From JAIBJN01 sp035461525 (lineage in GTDB: Bacteria; Actinomycetota; Thermoleophilia; Gaiellales; Gaiellaceae): DNA of 39,605 bases. This document shows, piece after piece, positions 23,485-31,222 of this stretch. Made by a program: the position numbers and the translations under genes. The notes under the pieces are model-generated. The model was given only the letters and a program-made list of their open reading frames with translations. It was not told where the DNA came from and made no database searches. How positions within the stretch are numbered: the stretch's first letter is position 1; each line of letters opens with the position of its first letter. The stretch is taken from NCBI GenBank assembly GCA_035461525.1, contig DATHVD010000077.1:1-39605 (forward strand). Reading direction: 5' to 3'.

Positions 23485-24687
23485 GTGGCAAAGGTTCTCT
23501 GTGTCCTGTACGACGATCCTGTTGACGGGTATCCGAGGTCGTACGCTCGAGACGCGATTCCCAGGATCGAGCGCTACTACGACGGTCAGACGACGCCGAC
23601 CCCAGAGCGGATGGACTCCGAGCCGGGTGAGCTTCTGGGCAGCGTTTCCGGGGAGCTCGGGCTGCGGCGGTTCCTCGAGGAACGTGGCCACGCGTTTGTT
23701 GTCACGTCGGACAAGGACGGGCCGGACTCGGTCTTCGAGCGAGAGCTCCCGGACGCTGAGATCGTCGTCTCCCAGCCGTTCTGGCCTGCCTACCTGACGG
23801 CTGAGAGGATTGCGAAGGCGCCGGGGCTGAAGCTGGCTGTCACGGCGGGGATCGGCTCGGACCACGTTGATCTGGAAGCGGCGATCGAGCGTGGGATCAC
23901 CGTCGCCGAGATCACCTATTCCAACAGCATCAGCGTGTCCGAGCATGTGGTGATGATGATCCTGTCGCTGGTGCGCAACTACATCCCCTCGTATCAGTGG
24001 GTCGTCAGGGGGGGATGGAACATCGCCGACTGCGTCGCCAGGTCATACGACCTCGAAGGAATGCAGGTCGGGACAGTCGCTGCCGGCCGGATCGGGTCCG
24101 CTGTGCTCAGGCGGCTGAAGCCGTTTGAGGTGGGACTGCACTACACCGATCGACACCGACTCCCGGAGGAGGTCGAGCGCGAGCTCGGCGTGACCTACCA
24201 CCCGGACGCCGAGTCGATGGTGCCTGTCTGCGACGTGGTCACGATCAACGCGCCCCTCCATCCTGAGACCGAGCACCTATTCGACGACGCCCTGATCGCC
24301 AAGATGAAGCGCGGCGCGTACATCGTCAACACCGCCCGGGGCAAGATCTGCGACCGCGATGCGATCGCGCGGGCGCTGGAAAGCGGCCAGCTCGCCGGGT
24401 ATGCCGGAGACGTCTGGTTCCCGCAGCCGGCTCCCAGGGATCATCCCTGGCGGTCGATGCCCCACCACGGGATGACGCCACACGTGTCAGGGTCGTCTCT
24501 GTCCGCGCAAGCACGCTATGCGGCCGGAGTGCGCGAGATCCTGGAGTGCTGGTTTGATGGTCGTCCGATACGCGAGGAATACCTGATCGTCGATCGCGGC
24601 ACGCTCGCGGGCGCCGGCGCTCATTCGTACAGCGCCGGCGACGCCACCGGCGGCTCCGACGAAGCAGCACGCTTCAAGGATCGCTAG
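23485..24687 (+). CDS. fdh: NAD-dependent formate dehydrogenase
   Basis: The 400-residue protein aligns end to end from memory with the metal-free formate dehydrogenase of Pseudomonas sp. 101. Shared segments include VLCVLYDDPVDGYP, LLGSVSGELGLRRFLEERGH, TAGIGSDHVDLEAAIERG, NSISVSEHVVMMILSLVRNY, GTVAAGRIGSAVLRRL, NTARGKICDRDAIARALESG and DVWFPQPAPRDHPWR. Catalytic residues are kept: the Asn in SNSIS, Arg in TARGK and His in PHVSG. The Asp in HYTDRHRLP marks NAD rather than NADP preference. The reaction is formate + NAD+ to CO2 + NADH. The start GTG 23485 has only a weak ribosome site. By eye its codon use is less GC-rich than in the left-hand genes, and it sits between tRNA scars, so it was probably acquired by transfer. 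Confidence 0.95.
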   Translation: MAKVLCVLYDDPVDGYPRSYARDAIPRIERYYDGQTTPTPERMDSEPGELLGSVSGELGLRRFLEERGHAFVVTSDKDGPDSVFERELPDAEIVVSQPFWPAYLTAERIAKAPGLKLAVTAGIGSDHVDLEAAIERGITVAEITYSNSISVSEHVVMMILSLVRNYIPSYQWVVRGGWNIADCVARSYDLEGMQVGTVAAGRIGSAVLRRLKPFEVGLHYTDRHRLPEEVERELGVTYHPDAESMVPVCDVVTINAPLHPETEHLFDDALIAKMKRGAYIVNTARGKICDRDAIARALESGQLAGYAGDVWFPQPAPRDHPWRSMPHHGMTPHVSGSSLSAQARYAAGVREILECWFDGRPIREEYLIVDRGTLAGAGAHSYSAGDATGGSDEAARFKDR

Positions 24688-24809
24688 CCCGACGAGCGAC
24701 AGCGCGCCCACTCTCCACTCGGTTGAGCGCAGCGGCACCCGCGCACGGAACGCGCGAACAGTTGCGGAAGTGCACTATCGAATGGACCAGCTCGTGGCAG
24801 CGGATCAGT

Positions 24810-25135
24810 TCATGGCTGATACAGCTCGTCCGTTTTCGCCGCCATGATGAAATCGTTGCGATGCAGGCCCTTGATTTTGGGCGTCCACCATGTGACCGTC
24901 GTCCTGCCCCCATTCGGTCAGCAGCGCGGGGTGATGACCCTCTTCCTCTGCAAGCTCGCCTACCTTCCTCGTGGAATTCCAACGCCTGCGCAAAATCGTC
25001 GACTGAAGAGACGCGTCTCAAGCGTTTGAGTCCATCGAGCCCCACGATGTCCCAGTCAGAGACTTGGCGATGAAATTCGGCGATCTCGGCACCCGTCACG
25101 GTCGGTGCGTCCTTGCGGCACGCGACGCATTTCAT
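24810..25135 (-). pseudogene. Pterin-4a-carbinolamine dehydratase (PhhB/DCoH) with two frameshifts
   Basis: From ATG 25135 the minus strand reads KCVACRKDAPTVTGAEIAEF, SDWDIVGLDGLKRLRRV and SVDDFAQALEF. A one-base shift then gives RKVGELAEEEGHHPALLTEWG with the family's EEEGHHP motif. Another extra G leads to RTTVTWWTPKIKGLHRNDFI and MAAKTDELYQP, ending at TGA 24810. All parts of a pterin dehydratase are present in order; only two single-base insertions break it. The family recycles tetrahydrobiopterin-like cofactors. Pseudogene or assembly indels. Confidence 0.75.
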
Positions 25136-25311
25136 CTGCGTCAGTGTCTCCATCTCCCTGTCTCCCCTTGCATCGGCCTCGTAAGCGGCTTCTCGCAGGG
25201 GTGCAGAGTACCGCTCGCGGTAACGATCCCTGCCGGCTATTCGAAGTATCGGTAGTCCGGGTCGCGGAGCAAGCCTCTAGTCCGGCCGAGTTGAGCCGAG
25301 AGGCCCGGCCT

Positions 25312-25355
25312 CGACTTCGAATCTGCGTGCGGAGGTTCGACTCCTCCCGGGGCCA
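25312..25355 (+). pseudogene. tRNA-Arg(UCG) 3' fragment
   Basis: Loop CTTCGAA (25315-25321, anticodon TCG) is followed by TCTGC, a short variable loop, T-arm GGAGG-TTCGACT-CCTCC (25331-25347) and 3' acceptor CGGGGCC-A. The sequence before the loop does not pair as an anticodon stem and no D-arm is present, so the tRNA is cut at the anticodon, typical of an integration scar. The rest of 25136-25575 holds only a hairpin and a promoter. Confidence 0.65.
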
Positions 25356-25515
25356 TCGACAAGAAGCCCTCCGCACCTGCCGGACGGAGCCTCCAATGCG
25401 GTCTCGGCTGGGGAATCGGCCGGCCGCGGAAGATCCGGCGCACTAGCGACCGGCTACTTCGACGCGCGCGAGCAGATCTGCGAGTGGCTCGCCGGTCGCT
25501 GAATCGTCTTCCTCT

Positions 25516-25536
25516 GAGGGACCGAGCGGGTCCCTC
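25516..25536. terminator. Hairpin upstream of nitroreductase gene
   Basis: GAGGGACC (25516-25523) and GGTCCCTC (25529-25536) form a perfect 8-bp stem with a 5-nt loop. Terminator-like, though which transcript it ends is unclear. Confidence 0.45.
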
Positions 25537-25563
25537 CCGGCCGCCGCCTCGCGGTGCGGGCAA

Positions 25564-25569
25564 TACAGT
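25564..25569 (+). promoter_or_regulatory. Candidate -10 box, leaderless nitroreductase gene
   Basis: TACAGT ends 6 nt before GTG 25576 and no ribosome site is present. Confidence 0.45.
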
Positions 25570-25575
25570 GGCCGC

Positions 25576-27162
25576 GTGGCGAACGAGAACGTTGAGGTCG
25601 CCCGCGGCTATCACGAGCGGACGAAGCACTCCGAGGAGCGGTTGCGCGCGAGCCCGCAGCACCTCGACTGGGAAAACCAGCCGGTCCCGTTCAAGCTCTA
25701 CCGCGATCTCGAGACGATCCCGCTCCCTCGTCAGCTCGAGCCGGGAACCGTCTCGGCGCTCCGCGCCATCTCGGCGTTGGTCGGGCGAGAGACCGACCCA
25801 GCCGAGCAGGTGCCCGGTCTCGGGGCACTCGCCCGCGTCCTTTACTACTCGGCCGGGATCACGAAGGTCAAGCGCTCCCCCGGCGGCGACGTCTACTTCC
25901 GGGCGGCATCGAACACGGGCGCTCTCTACCACGTCGACCTCTATCTCGCCTGCCGTGACCTCCCGGATCTTCCGGCGGGCATCTACCACTTCGGCGCGCA
26001 CGACTTCACGCTTCGGCGCCTGCGTGTCGGTGACTACCGAGGCGCGTTCATCGAGGCTGCCGGCGTCGAGCCCTCGCTGGCTCAGGCGCCGGTCGTCGTC
26101 GCGAGCGCCTCGACGTACTGGCGCAACGCCTGGAAGTACCGGGAGAGAGCCTACCGCCATGCCTTCTGGGACGGTGGAACGCTTCACGCGAACCTGCTTG
26201 CCGTGGCCGCCGCTCAGGGACTCGCACGCAAGGTCGTCGCAGGTTTCGCGGATCGGGACGTCGAGCACCTTCTCGGATTGGACCCGGCTCGGGAAGGGGC
26301 TCTTGCCCTCGTTCCGCTCGGGAGCACGGCCGAGCCGCCAGCGCCTGCGCCGGATGCCCGCGCGCTGAACCTCGAGACCGAGCCGCTGTCTGCGAGAGAG
26401 ATCAACTATCCGGCAATCCGCGAGCTCCACAGCGCGTCGAGCCTCGAGCACGGGGAGGAGGTCGCACGCTGGCGCGGCGTGGTTCTTCGGCGCCCGGAAC
26501 CAGATCCCCTGAGCGAGCTCTTTCCCCTTCGTCCGCTCGCGGAGGCGGACTGGCCGGCCGAGCCGCTCGAGAGCGTCATTCTCCGCCGCGGCTCGACGCG
26601 TCGTTTCGACGTCTCGCGCTCGCTCACCTTCGAGGAGCTTTCCACTGCGCTCGCCGTCGCGACCGGCTCGATTCCAGCGGACTTCACGGAAGACCCGGAG
26701 TCGAGCCTGCTCGACCTCTACGTGATCGCACACGCGGTCGAGGGTCTGCCGCCCGGTGCCTACTACCTCCGGCGCACCGAGCGGGCGCTCGAGCTCCTCG
26801 AGCAAGGCGAGTTTCGGGCGATCGCGGGCCGACTCGGCCTCTTCCAAGAGCTTCCGGCCGCTGCCGGGGCGAACGTGTACTGCCTTGCGGATCTCGAGCC
26901 GATCCTCGCCCGGTTCGGCAATCGCGGCTATCGGGCGGCTCAGCTCGAGGGAGGAATCGTCGGCGGCCGCCTCTACCTCGCCGCCTACGCACTTCACTTC
27001 GGCGCCACGGGACTCACCTTCCTCGACGACGAGGTTACGGAGTTCTTCTCCCCTCATGCAGAGGGGAAGAGCGTGATGTTCCTGACGGCGCTCGGCCGCA
27101 CCGTTCGACGGAGCCCCGCTCTGCGGAGCCGGGGCCATTCCAGTCCTCGTCCTCGCCGGTAG
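25576..27162 (+). CDS. SagB/ThcOx-type nitroreductase-family protein with two tandem domains
   Basis: The 528-residue protein has two nitroreductase-fold halves. The first (residues about 55-260) shows LARVLYYSAGITKVKRSPGG, RAASNTGALYHVDLYLAC, PAGIYHFGAHDFTLRRL and HAFWDGGTLHANLLAVAAA. The second (about 330-510) shows SVILRRGSTRRFDVSRSLTF, DLYVIAHAVEGLPPGAYYL, and AAQLEGGIVGGRLYLAAYAL with GLTFLDDEVTEFF. SagB/ThcOx proteins are FMN-dependent oxidases that turn azolines into azoles in peptide natural products, but two-domain forms without a peptide cluster are common and uncharacterised. No YcaO, precursor peptide or protease gene is adjacent. GTG 25576 is preceded by a leaderless-type promoter. 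Confidence 0.88.
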   Translation: MANENVEVARGYHERTKHSEERLRASPQHLDWENQPVPFKLYRDLETIPLPRQLEPGTVSALRAISALVGRETDPAEQVPGLGALARVLYYSAGITKVKRSPGGDVYFRAASNTGALYHVDLYLACRDLPDLPAGIYHFGAHDFTLRRLRVGDYRGAFIEAAGVEPSLAQAPVVVASASTYWRNAWKYRERAYRHAFWDGGTLHANLLAVAAAQGLARKVVAGFADRDVEHLLGLDPAREGALALVPLGSTAEPPAPAPDARALNLETEPLSAREINYPAIRELHSASSLEHGEEVARWRGVVLRRPEPDPLSELFPLRPLAEADWPAEPLESVILRRGSTRRFDVSRSLTFEELSTALAVATGSIPADFTEDPESSLLDLYVIAHAVEGLPPGAYYLRRTERALELLEQGEFRAIAGRLGLFQELPAAAGANVYCLADLEPILARFGNRGYRAAQLEGGIVGGRLYLAAYALHFGATGLTFLDDEVTEFFSPHAEGKSVMFLTALGRTVRRSPALRSRGHSSPRPRR

Positions 27163-27167
27163 GAGCG

Positions 27168-27590
27168 CTATGCCGAGGCCGAGGCGTCCCAGCCGCGCCA
27201 CTCGCGGACATCGATTGCAAGGACCGGGTAGCGGGGCGGCTGACGGCGGTACTGCTCGTACTTGTCGGCGAGCAGCCGCAGCGCCCTGTCGGCCTCCTCG
27301 CCCGTGTCGAGCACCCGCGCCCGACCGCGAAGCTTGATCCACCAGAGCCGTTCCCAGTCGTCCTCGTAGTGGTCGATGAGCACGGTCACGTCCGGGCGCT
27401 CGCGGGCGTTCTCCACGCGTTGTAACCGGGGCGAGCGCTTCGGCTTGGCGTCGACGGCGGAGTAGAGCGTCTGGCCCTCGAGCACGAAGACGATCGGGAC
27501 TAGGTGCGGGCGCCCGTCTGGATCAACCGTCGCCAGCCGGGCAACTCTCGCTTTTCGCACCTGCTCCCTCAGTACGATCTCCGCGTGCAC
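27168..27590 (-). CDS. F420-dependent PPOX-class protein (TIGR03668-like)
   Basis: The 140-residue product carries KARVARLATVDPDGRPHLVP, VFVLEGQTLYSAVDAKPKRS, RVENARERPDVTVLIDHYED, DWERLWWIKLRGRARVLD and ends with VLAIDVREWRGWDASA, matching the TIGR03668 family of F420-binding pyridoxamine-oxidase-fold proteins. The likely role is F420H2-dependent reduction of an unknown substrate. GTG 27590 gives the usual family start; the open frame extends further upstream without similarity. Its start codon abuts the start of a truncated luciferase-like frame on the other strand. Confidence 0.85.
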   Translation of the reverse strand: MHAEIVLREQVRKARVARLATVDPDGRPHLVPIVFVLEGQTLYSAVDAKPKRSPRLQRVENARERPDVTVLIDHYEDDWERLWWIKLRGRARVLDTGEEADRALRLLADKYEQYRRQPPRYPVLAIDVREWRGWDASASA

Positions 27591-27690
27591 GTCGGGATCA
27601 TCCTGCCGAACTTCGACGAGCACGCGACCCCCGATGGCGTCCGTGCCGCAGCCGAGGCGGCCGAGGAGCTTTGCTTCAGCCGCTCCGGTC
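27585..27690 (+). pseudogene. N-terminal fragment of a luciferase-like (LLM class, F420-type) oxidoreductase
   Basis: From GTG 27585 the plus strand reads HVGIILPNFDEHATPDGVRA and AAEAAEELCF, the first strand and helix of LLM-class F420-dependent enzymes. Similarity stops there, where the family would continue with GFDSVW, and the frame goes into unrelated sequence. Only about 32 residues of a 300-residue family remain. Confidence 0.55.
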
Positions 27691-27839
27691 TGGACTGCCA
27701 CGAAGAGGCTTGCAGGCTCGACCAGAAGGCGGTCAACATTGGAGCGACGCGAAGCGCCAGTCCGTTGCCGGGAAGTCGACTCCGAGATCGCGAAAGGCCT
27801 CGAGCGGGCGGTCGGAGCGTGTGTCGATCGAGAAGGCGT

Positions 27840-28145
27840 TCCTTGCGTCATCAGTACGTCGCAGCGTGCGCACGGCCTCCGACCGCGGCCAGTTGACAAT
27901 GGCGTGCGGCACGGGCAAAACGCTCGTCGGCCTCCTCGTCGCCGAGGCGAGAACGCATGCGCACGCTTGTCCTCGTACCCTCGCTCTCGCTACTTGCCCA
28001 GATGCTGCGCGAGTGGACCGCGAAACGCCAAGCGCGCCTTCGCTACCTCGCGGTCTGCTCGGATGAGACGGTGGTGGGCGGGCACGCAGTCGTGTCGAGG
28101 ACGTGCGAGTTCCCCGAGCGCGGCCCGGACGACGTTGCACGCTAG
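27840..28145 (+). pseudogene. DEAD/DEAH helicase fragment with Walker A, frameshifted
   Basis: One frame gives DRGQLTMACGTGKTLVGLLV AEA-like sequence with the Walker A motif MACGTGKT near 27899-27922. Shifting frame at about 27955 gives RTLVLVPSLSLLAQMLREW and RYLAVCSDETVVGGHAVVSR, the following helicase segment, ending at TAG 28143. Large helicases with this start are often part of restriction or defence loci. Everything before and after is missing. Confidence 0.65.
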
Positions 28146-28148
28146 AGT
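28143..28148 (+). promoter_or_regulatory. Candidate -10 box, leaderless hemerythrin gene
   Basis: TAGAGT ends 6 nt before ATG 28155. Its TAG is also the stop of the helicase remnant. Confidence 0.4.
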
Positions 28149-28154
28149 CGTGGA

Positions 28155-28637
28155 ATGAAGCGCCACCCCGCCCTGATCCCGCTCTCGCGCGACCATCACG
28201 ATGGACTTGTGCAGGCATTGCGGCTGCGCCGTGCTGCCGCGGACGGAGATGCTTCTGCTCGGCTCGTGGCGGCCAGGGAATTCGTGGAGTTCTTCAGGAA
28301 CGAAGAGCGTGTCCATCTTCGGGATGAGGAAGAAGAGCTCTTCCCGCTTCTCCTCAGGTACGTCCCGTCGCAGCCTGCTCCCCTGCGCGAGGCACGCGTC
28401 CAACACGTGCAGCTCGAGGGGTTTGCTCGCAAACTCGACATTGCCGTGACGGCCGGCATCGTCGATCGAGAGACGTTGGACGCGGCGGGAGAACTGCTTG
28501 ACGAACACATCCGGCTTGAAGAGCGACAGCTCTTTCCGCTGATCGAGCAACTCGTGCCAGACGACGAGCTCCGGAGGCTGGGGCTCGCCGACAGGGACGC
28601 GACCTGCGCCGTTCGGCGCCCGCCCCTCACGAGCTAG
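28155..28637 (+). CDS. Hemerythrin-domain protein
   Basis: The 160-residue four-helix protein carries the HHE pattern: PLSRDHHDGLVQALRLRRA, EFFRNEERVHLRDEEEELFP, REARVQHVQLEGFARKL and LDEHIRLEERQLFPLIEQLV. The His and Glu residues in these helices are the di-iron ligands. It may sense or bind oxygen, NO or peroxide, or store iron. It starts directly after the helicase remnant and reads independently from a leaderless-type promoter. Confidence 0.88.
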   Translation: MKRHPALIPLSRDHHDGLVQALRLRRAAADGDASARLVAAREFVEFFRNEERVHLRDEEEELFPLLLRYVPSQPAPLREARVQHVQLEGFARKLDIAVTAGIVDRETLDAAGELLDEHIRLEERQLFPLIEQLVPDDELRRLGLADRDATCAVRRPPLTS

Positions 28638-28699
28638 TCGTAGCCGGTTGTGGCGCAAACCGATGTCCCACACCCCTGTGAGCGGGGGGCGGCGCGCAC

Positions 28700-29638
28700 T
28701 CAGGCGTTCGGGCGCGGCGAGAGCAGAACGCCATGACAAGGCGTGGCGATCTCCGGCCGACTTCTCCGGAGCGGCAGGCGGTGGCGGAAGTGGTCGTCAC
28801 GCCAACCCTCGCTGCCCGCAAGCTGGGCGCCGACTTCCCGATCTTCGAGCAGAGGATGCATGAGAAGGCCCTCTCGAGCGCCGTGCGGGCGGGGCTCGCG
28901 ATTCGGGACTTTGTGGGGCCGAGGGTCAGGCGATGATCTCGGCCTCGACACCTGGATGCGTCGCCAGCCAGGTACCGAGGCAGGTTCGAATCTGGAGCTC
29001 GGCCTGCGGCTCGGTGGGAGCGCCAGGGAGGAGCACCTGTATCGTGTCGCCACCGGCCTCGGTGCTAATGCAACCCCAAGCTCGGAAGAAGTCGCGGAGG
29101 TCGGCGACGAGGGGGCCGGGTCGCTGAGTCGGATCCAGGCCTGGGTGGGCTGGCTCGACTCGCGCTCCGGCGCGCGCAGCGCGTGGATGCGCGTGAGCTG
29201 AACGTCGATCGTGACGACGCGGCGCGGCCGGCCGCTCTGTCCCGGCCGCGCAGGGCGCAGGCTGCTTGGGACCTCGCGCGCGCGGCCGTAGAGGATCGCG
29301 ACCGCGCCGTCAGCCCGCCAGGTGGTGAAGGCGACGCGGGGGTTGGTGGCGAGGTCGGGCCGACGGACGGTGTCCTCGTAGATGCGGAGTCGGAGCATCT
29401 TCCCGGCGAGCTCGGCGTGGACTGGGGCGATATGCGGCTGGCCAGCCGGCCCCACCGTCGCCATCGCGACCAGCCGGACGCTCCGCCAGAACTCGACGAA
29501 CTCGGCCGGGGACATCTGGCGGGCGGGGTAGACGACCGAGTCGGCGACCGCTGGAGTCGCGGTGCGCGTGCTCCGGTCGAGCAGCGCCTGGAGGGCGAGG
29601 AGTTCTGCAGGCGTCGGGTCCGAAGGTGTGACAGGCAT
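28700..29638 (-). CDS. Pyridoxamine 5'-phosphate oxidase-fold protein with probably non-native tail
   Basis: From ATG 29638 the first 165 residues form a PPOX domain: ADSVVYPARQMSPAEFVEFW, VRLVAMATVGPAGQPHIAPV, LRLRIYEDTVRRPDLATNPR, VAFTTWRADGAVAILYGRAR and VVTIDVQLTRIHALRAPERE. That is the normal family length. The frame then stays open to 28700 through Pro/Ser/Arg-rich sequence that reads antisense to a small plus-strand gene and over a better minus-strand frame (28926-29150). The native stop was probably lost by a frameshift near 29140. Likely an FMN or F420-binding oxidoreductase. Confidence 0.6.
   Translation of the reverse strand: MPVTPSDPTPAELLALQALLDRSTRTATPAVADSVVYPARQMSPAEFVEFWRSVRLVAMATVGPAGQPHIAPVHAELAGKMLRLRIYEDTVRRPDLATNPRVAFTTWRADGAVAILYGRAREVPSSLRPARPGQSGRPRRVVTIDVQLTRIHALRAPERESSQPTQAWIRLSDPAPSSPTSATSSELGVALAPRPVATRYRCSSLALPPSRRPSSRFEPASVPGWRRIQVSRPRSSPDPRPHKVPNREPRPHGAREGLLMHPLLEDREVGAQLAGSEGWRDDHFRHRLPLRRSRPEIATPCHGVLLSPRPNA
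28733..28936 (+). CDS. Hypothetical 67-residue protein
   Basis: ATG 28733 opens 67 codons with high third-position GC and a normal-looking sequence (ERQAVAEVVVTPTLAARKLG, ADFPIFEQRMHEKALSSA, VRAGLAIRDFVGP). No family recognised and no clear ribosome site. It converges with the minus-strand small frame, the two stops overlapping by 11 nt. Confidence 0.4.
   Translation: MTRRGDLRPTSPERQAVAEVVVTPTLAARKLGADFPIFEQRMHEKALSSAVRAGLAIRDFVGPRVRR
28926..29150 (-). CDS. Hypothetical small protein, start uncertain
   Basis: Minus-strand frame ending at TGA 28926 reads LVADLRDFFRAWGCISTEAG, GDTIQVLLPGAPTEPQAELQ and TCLGTWLATHPGVEAEIIA. The amino-acid pattern looks natural, unlike the PPOX frame over the same bases. 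No ATG or GTG is evident just upstream, so it may be the displaced end of a frameshifted gene or start inside the PPOX gene. No family recognised. Confidence 0.4.
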   Translation of the reverse strand, partial: AHPGLDPTQRPGPLVADLRDFFRAWGCISTEAGGDTIQVLLPGAPTEPQAELQIRTCLGTWLATHPGVEAEIIA

Positions 29639-29821
29639 GGACCTCCTCGGCGTGAGGCCGGTTCGCGCCCAGTTTGGGTCGCAGGTTCTCCGTCCCTCGG
29701 AAAGCCGCCCAGTGGGTCGTCCGGGCTTGATGTCCATCTGCGTGGGGAGATCGGGACGCTTCCGGGGCGGGCCCGGCCCGGATGTGCCCCCCAGCGAGCT
29801 GTGTGTGAGCGCGCCGGGGGC

Positions 29822-29827
29822 TAGGCT
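29822..29827 (+). promoter_or_regulatory. Candidate -10 box, leaderless glyoxalase-like gene
   Basis: TAGGCT ends 6 nt before ATG 29834. Confidence 0.4.
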
Positions 29828-29833
29828 CGCAGG

Positions 29834-30217
29834 ATGGAGATCCTCTCGAGCCGCGTCCTCCTTCGTCCCCGGGACCTCGAGCGCTCGCTCCGCTTCTACG
29901 AGGACACGCTTGGCCTCGTCGTCTACCGCGAGTGGGGCGAGGGAAAAACCCGCGGCGTCGTCTTCTTTCTCGGCGGCGGCCTCCTCGAGGTCTCGAGCAC
30001 CTCGCCCGAGCCGCCCTCCGACGCTGTTCGCCTCTTCCTTCAGGTGCGCGACCTCCACGCCCTCCGGGAACGGCTGGCGGAGAGGGGCGTACCGATCGAG
30101 GAGGAGCCCGAGGTGAGGCCGTGGGGCCTCTTCGAGATGGTCGCGCGCGATCCCGACGGCCTCGCCCTGGTCTTCGTCGAGGTGCCGCCCGAGCACCCGC
30201 TCAGACGGCGGCGGTAG
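29834..30217 (+). CDS. VOC-family (glyoxalase/dioxygenase-fold) protein
   Basis: The 127-residue product has two beta-alpha-beta-beta-beta modules: SRVLLRPRDLERSLRFYEDT, GLVVYREWGEGKTRGVVFFL, GGGLLEVSSTSPEPPS and the second with LFLQVRDLHALRERLAERGV and ending FEMVARDPDGLALVFVEV. The metal-binding Glu near the end (VFVEV) is present. Members include glyoxalases, resistance proteins and dioxygenases; no specific function. A second, broken VOC gene follows. Confidence 0.88.
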   Translation: MEILSSRVLLRPRDLERSLRFYEDTLGLVVYREWGEGKTRGVVFFLGGGLLEVSSTSPEPPSDAVRLFLQVRDLHALRERLAERGVPIEEEPEVRPWGLFEMVARDPDGLALVFVEVPPEHPLRRRR

Positions 30218-30462
30218 CGCGGGCGATCTCGAGAGGGCCAAACTGGCCCTCGGTGGGCTCCGCCCGGCAGAACCACGGCCCGGTGAGCCGCGGGCCTCGC
30301 CTCGACGGAGCCGCACAGGATGGGCGCCGGCCTCCGCGCCGGCCCGTCCGCTCGCCCGGCGCCGGCCGCATGGATCCTCCTTCATGCCGCTCGCCGGCTC
30401 TGCGACCATCACCGGGAACCCGAGGAGGCGTCACGTGGCGCGAAGCCGTATCTTCCACCGCC

Positions 30463-30788
30463 ATGGCACTCGACCTGATCGAGTTCCCCGCTGACGACCT
30501 GGCCCGCGCCCGCCGCTTCTGGGAGACCTGCTCGGCGTCTCGCTCGACGAGCGGAGGGAGGGGGAAGGCCAGGGCCTGCAGACTCACGACGACCGCCCGT
30601 CGCTCGGGCTGCACGAGCGTGGCCGGGGCCCGGGTGACCGCTTCTCGCTGCCGTACTTCCTCGTCCCGGATCTCGCGCAGGCGCTCGAGCGCGTCGTCGA
30701 GCTCGGAGGGAGCGTCGTCCACCCGGGCGAGCGCTGGGCGATCTGCCGCGACTCCGAGGGCAGCCCGTTCCGTCGCGCGGCTGAGTGA
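30463..30788 (+). pseudogene. VOC-family protein with frameshift
   Basis: ATG 30463 begins ALDLIEFPADDLARARRFWE. Near 30525 one base is missing; the next frame gives DLLGVSLDERREGEGQGLQT, PSLGLHERGRGPGDRFSLPY and FLVPDLAQALERVVELGGSV, then PGERWAICRDSEGSPFRRAA to TGA 30786. The two parts make a complete VOC protein. The 245 nt between it and the intact VOC gene show only GC-rich short repeats. Confidence 0.7.
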
Positions 30789-31222
30789 ACGGGGCCTCCG
30801 CGCGACTCACGAGCGTCTCGTGGCGCCTCGCGCGAAGGCGGCGGCGCCATACTCCATGAGAGAACGATAGGTCTGCGCACGCCGCGTTGAGCAGACTCAG
30901 CCCTCCGGCGAGACGCGGGTCGTGAACCCGGAACCGGCCGCAGCGGGCACTACGCAGTCGTCGACGTCGACGAAGCGGTCACGGTTCGGCTCGACCCCAG
31001 GCGTCGGCGGGCTTCTCCCCCATCGTGCTCGCCGCCCGGAGCCGGTCCCGCGTCCTGGTCTCGCTCGACGCGGGTTTCGAGTGCCGTCGTGCCCGCGAGT
31101 CTCCCCATGCCGTAGCTTGGGCTGCCAGGCGCCAAGCCGAAGCGGGTTCCCCTATGCGCGCCTCCGACGGCCGCGGCTGTCGATCACGAGGCAATCTTTG
31201 CCGACGTACACTGAGGCCCGCG
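30789..31222. other. Gene-free stretch
   Basis: No recognisable gene on either strand. Open frames exist but have biased, low-complexity translations (Arg, Ser, Pro-rich) and no credible start signals. It precedes a FIST-domain remnant and may be decayed coding sequence. Confidence 0.4.

Noticed and set aside
25056..25376. Minus-strand frame containing EESNLRTQIRS
   Set aside because: Antisense of the tRNA-Arg fragment, not a protein.
30201..30386. Minus-strand frame between the two VOC genes
   Set aside because: Composition is low-complexity, it overlaps the end of a sound gene, and no family is recognisable.
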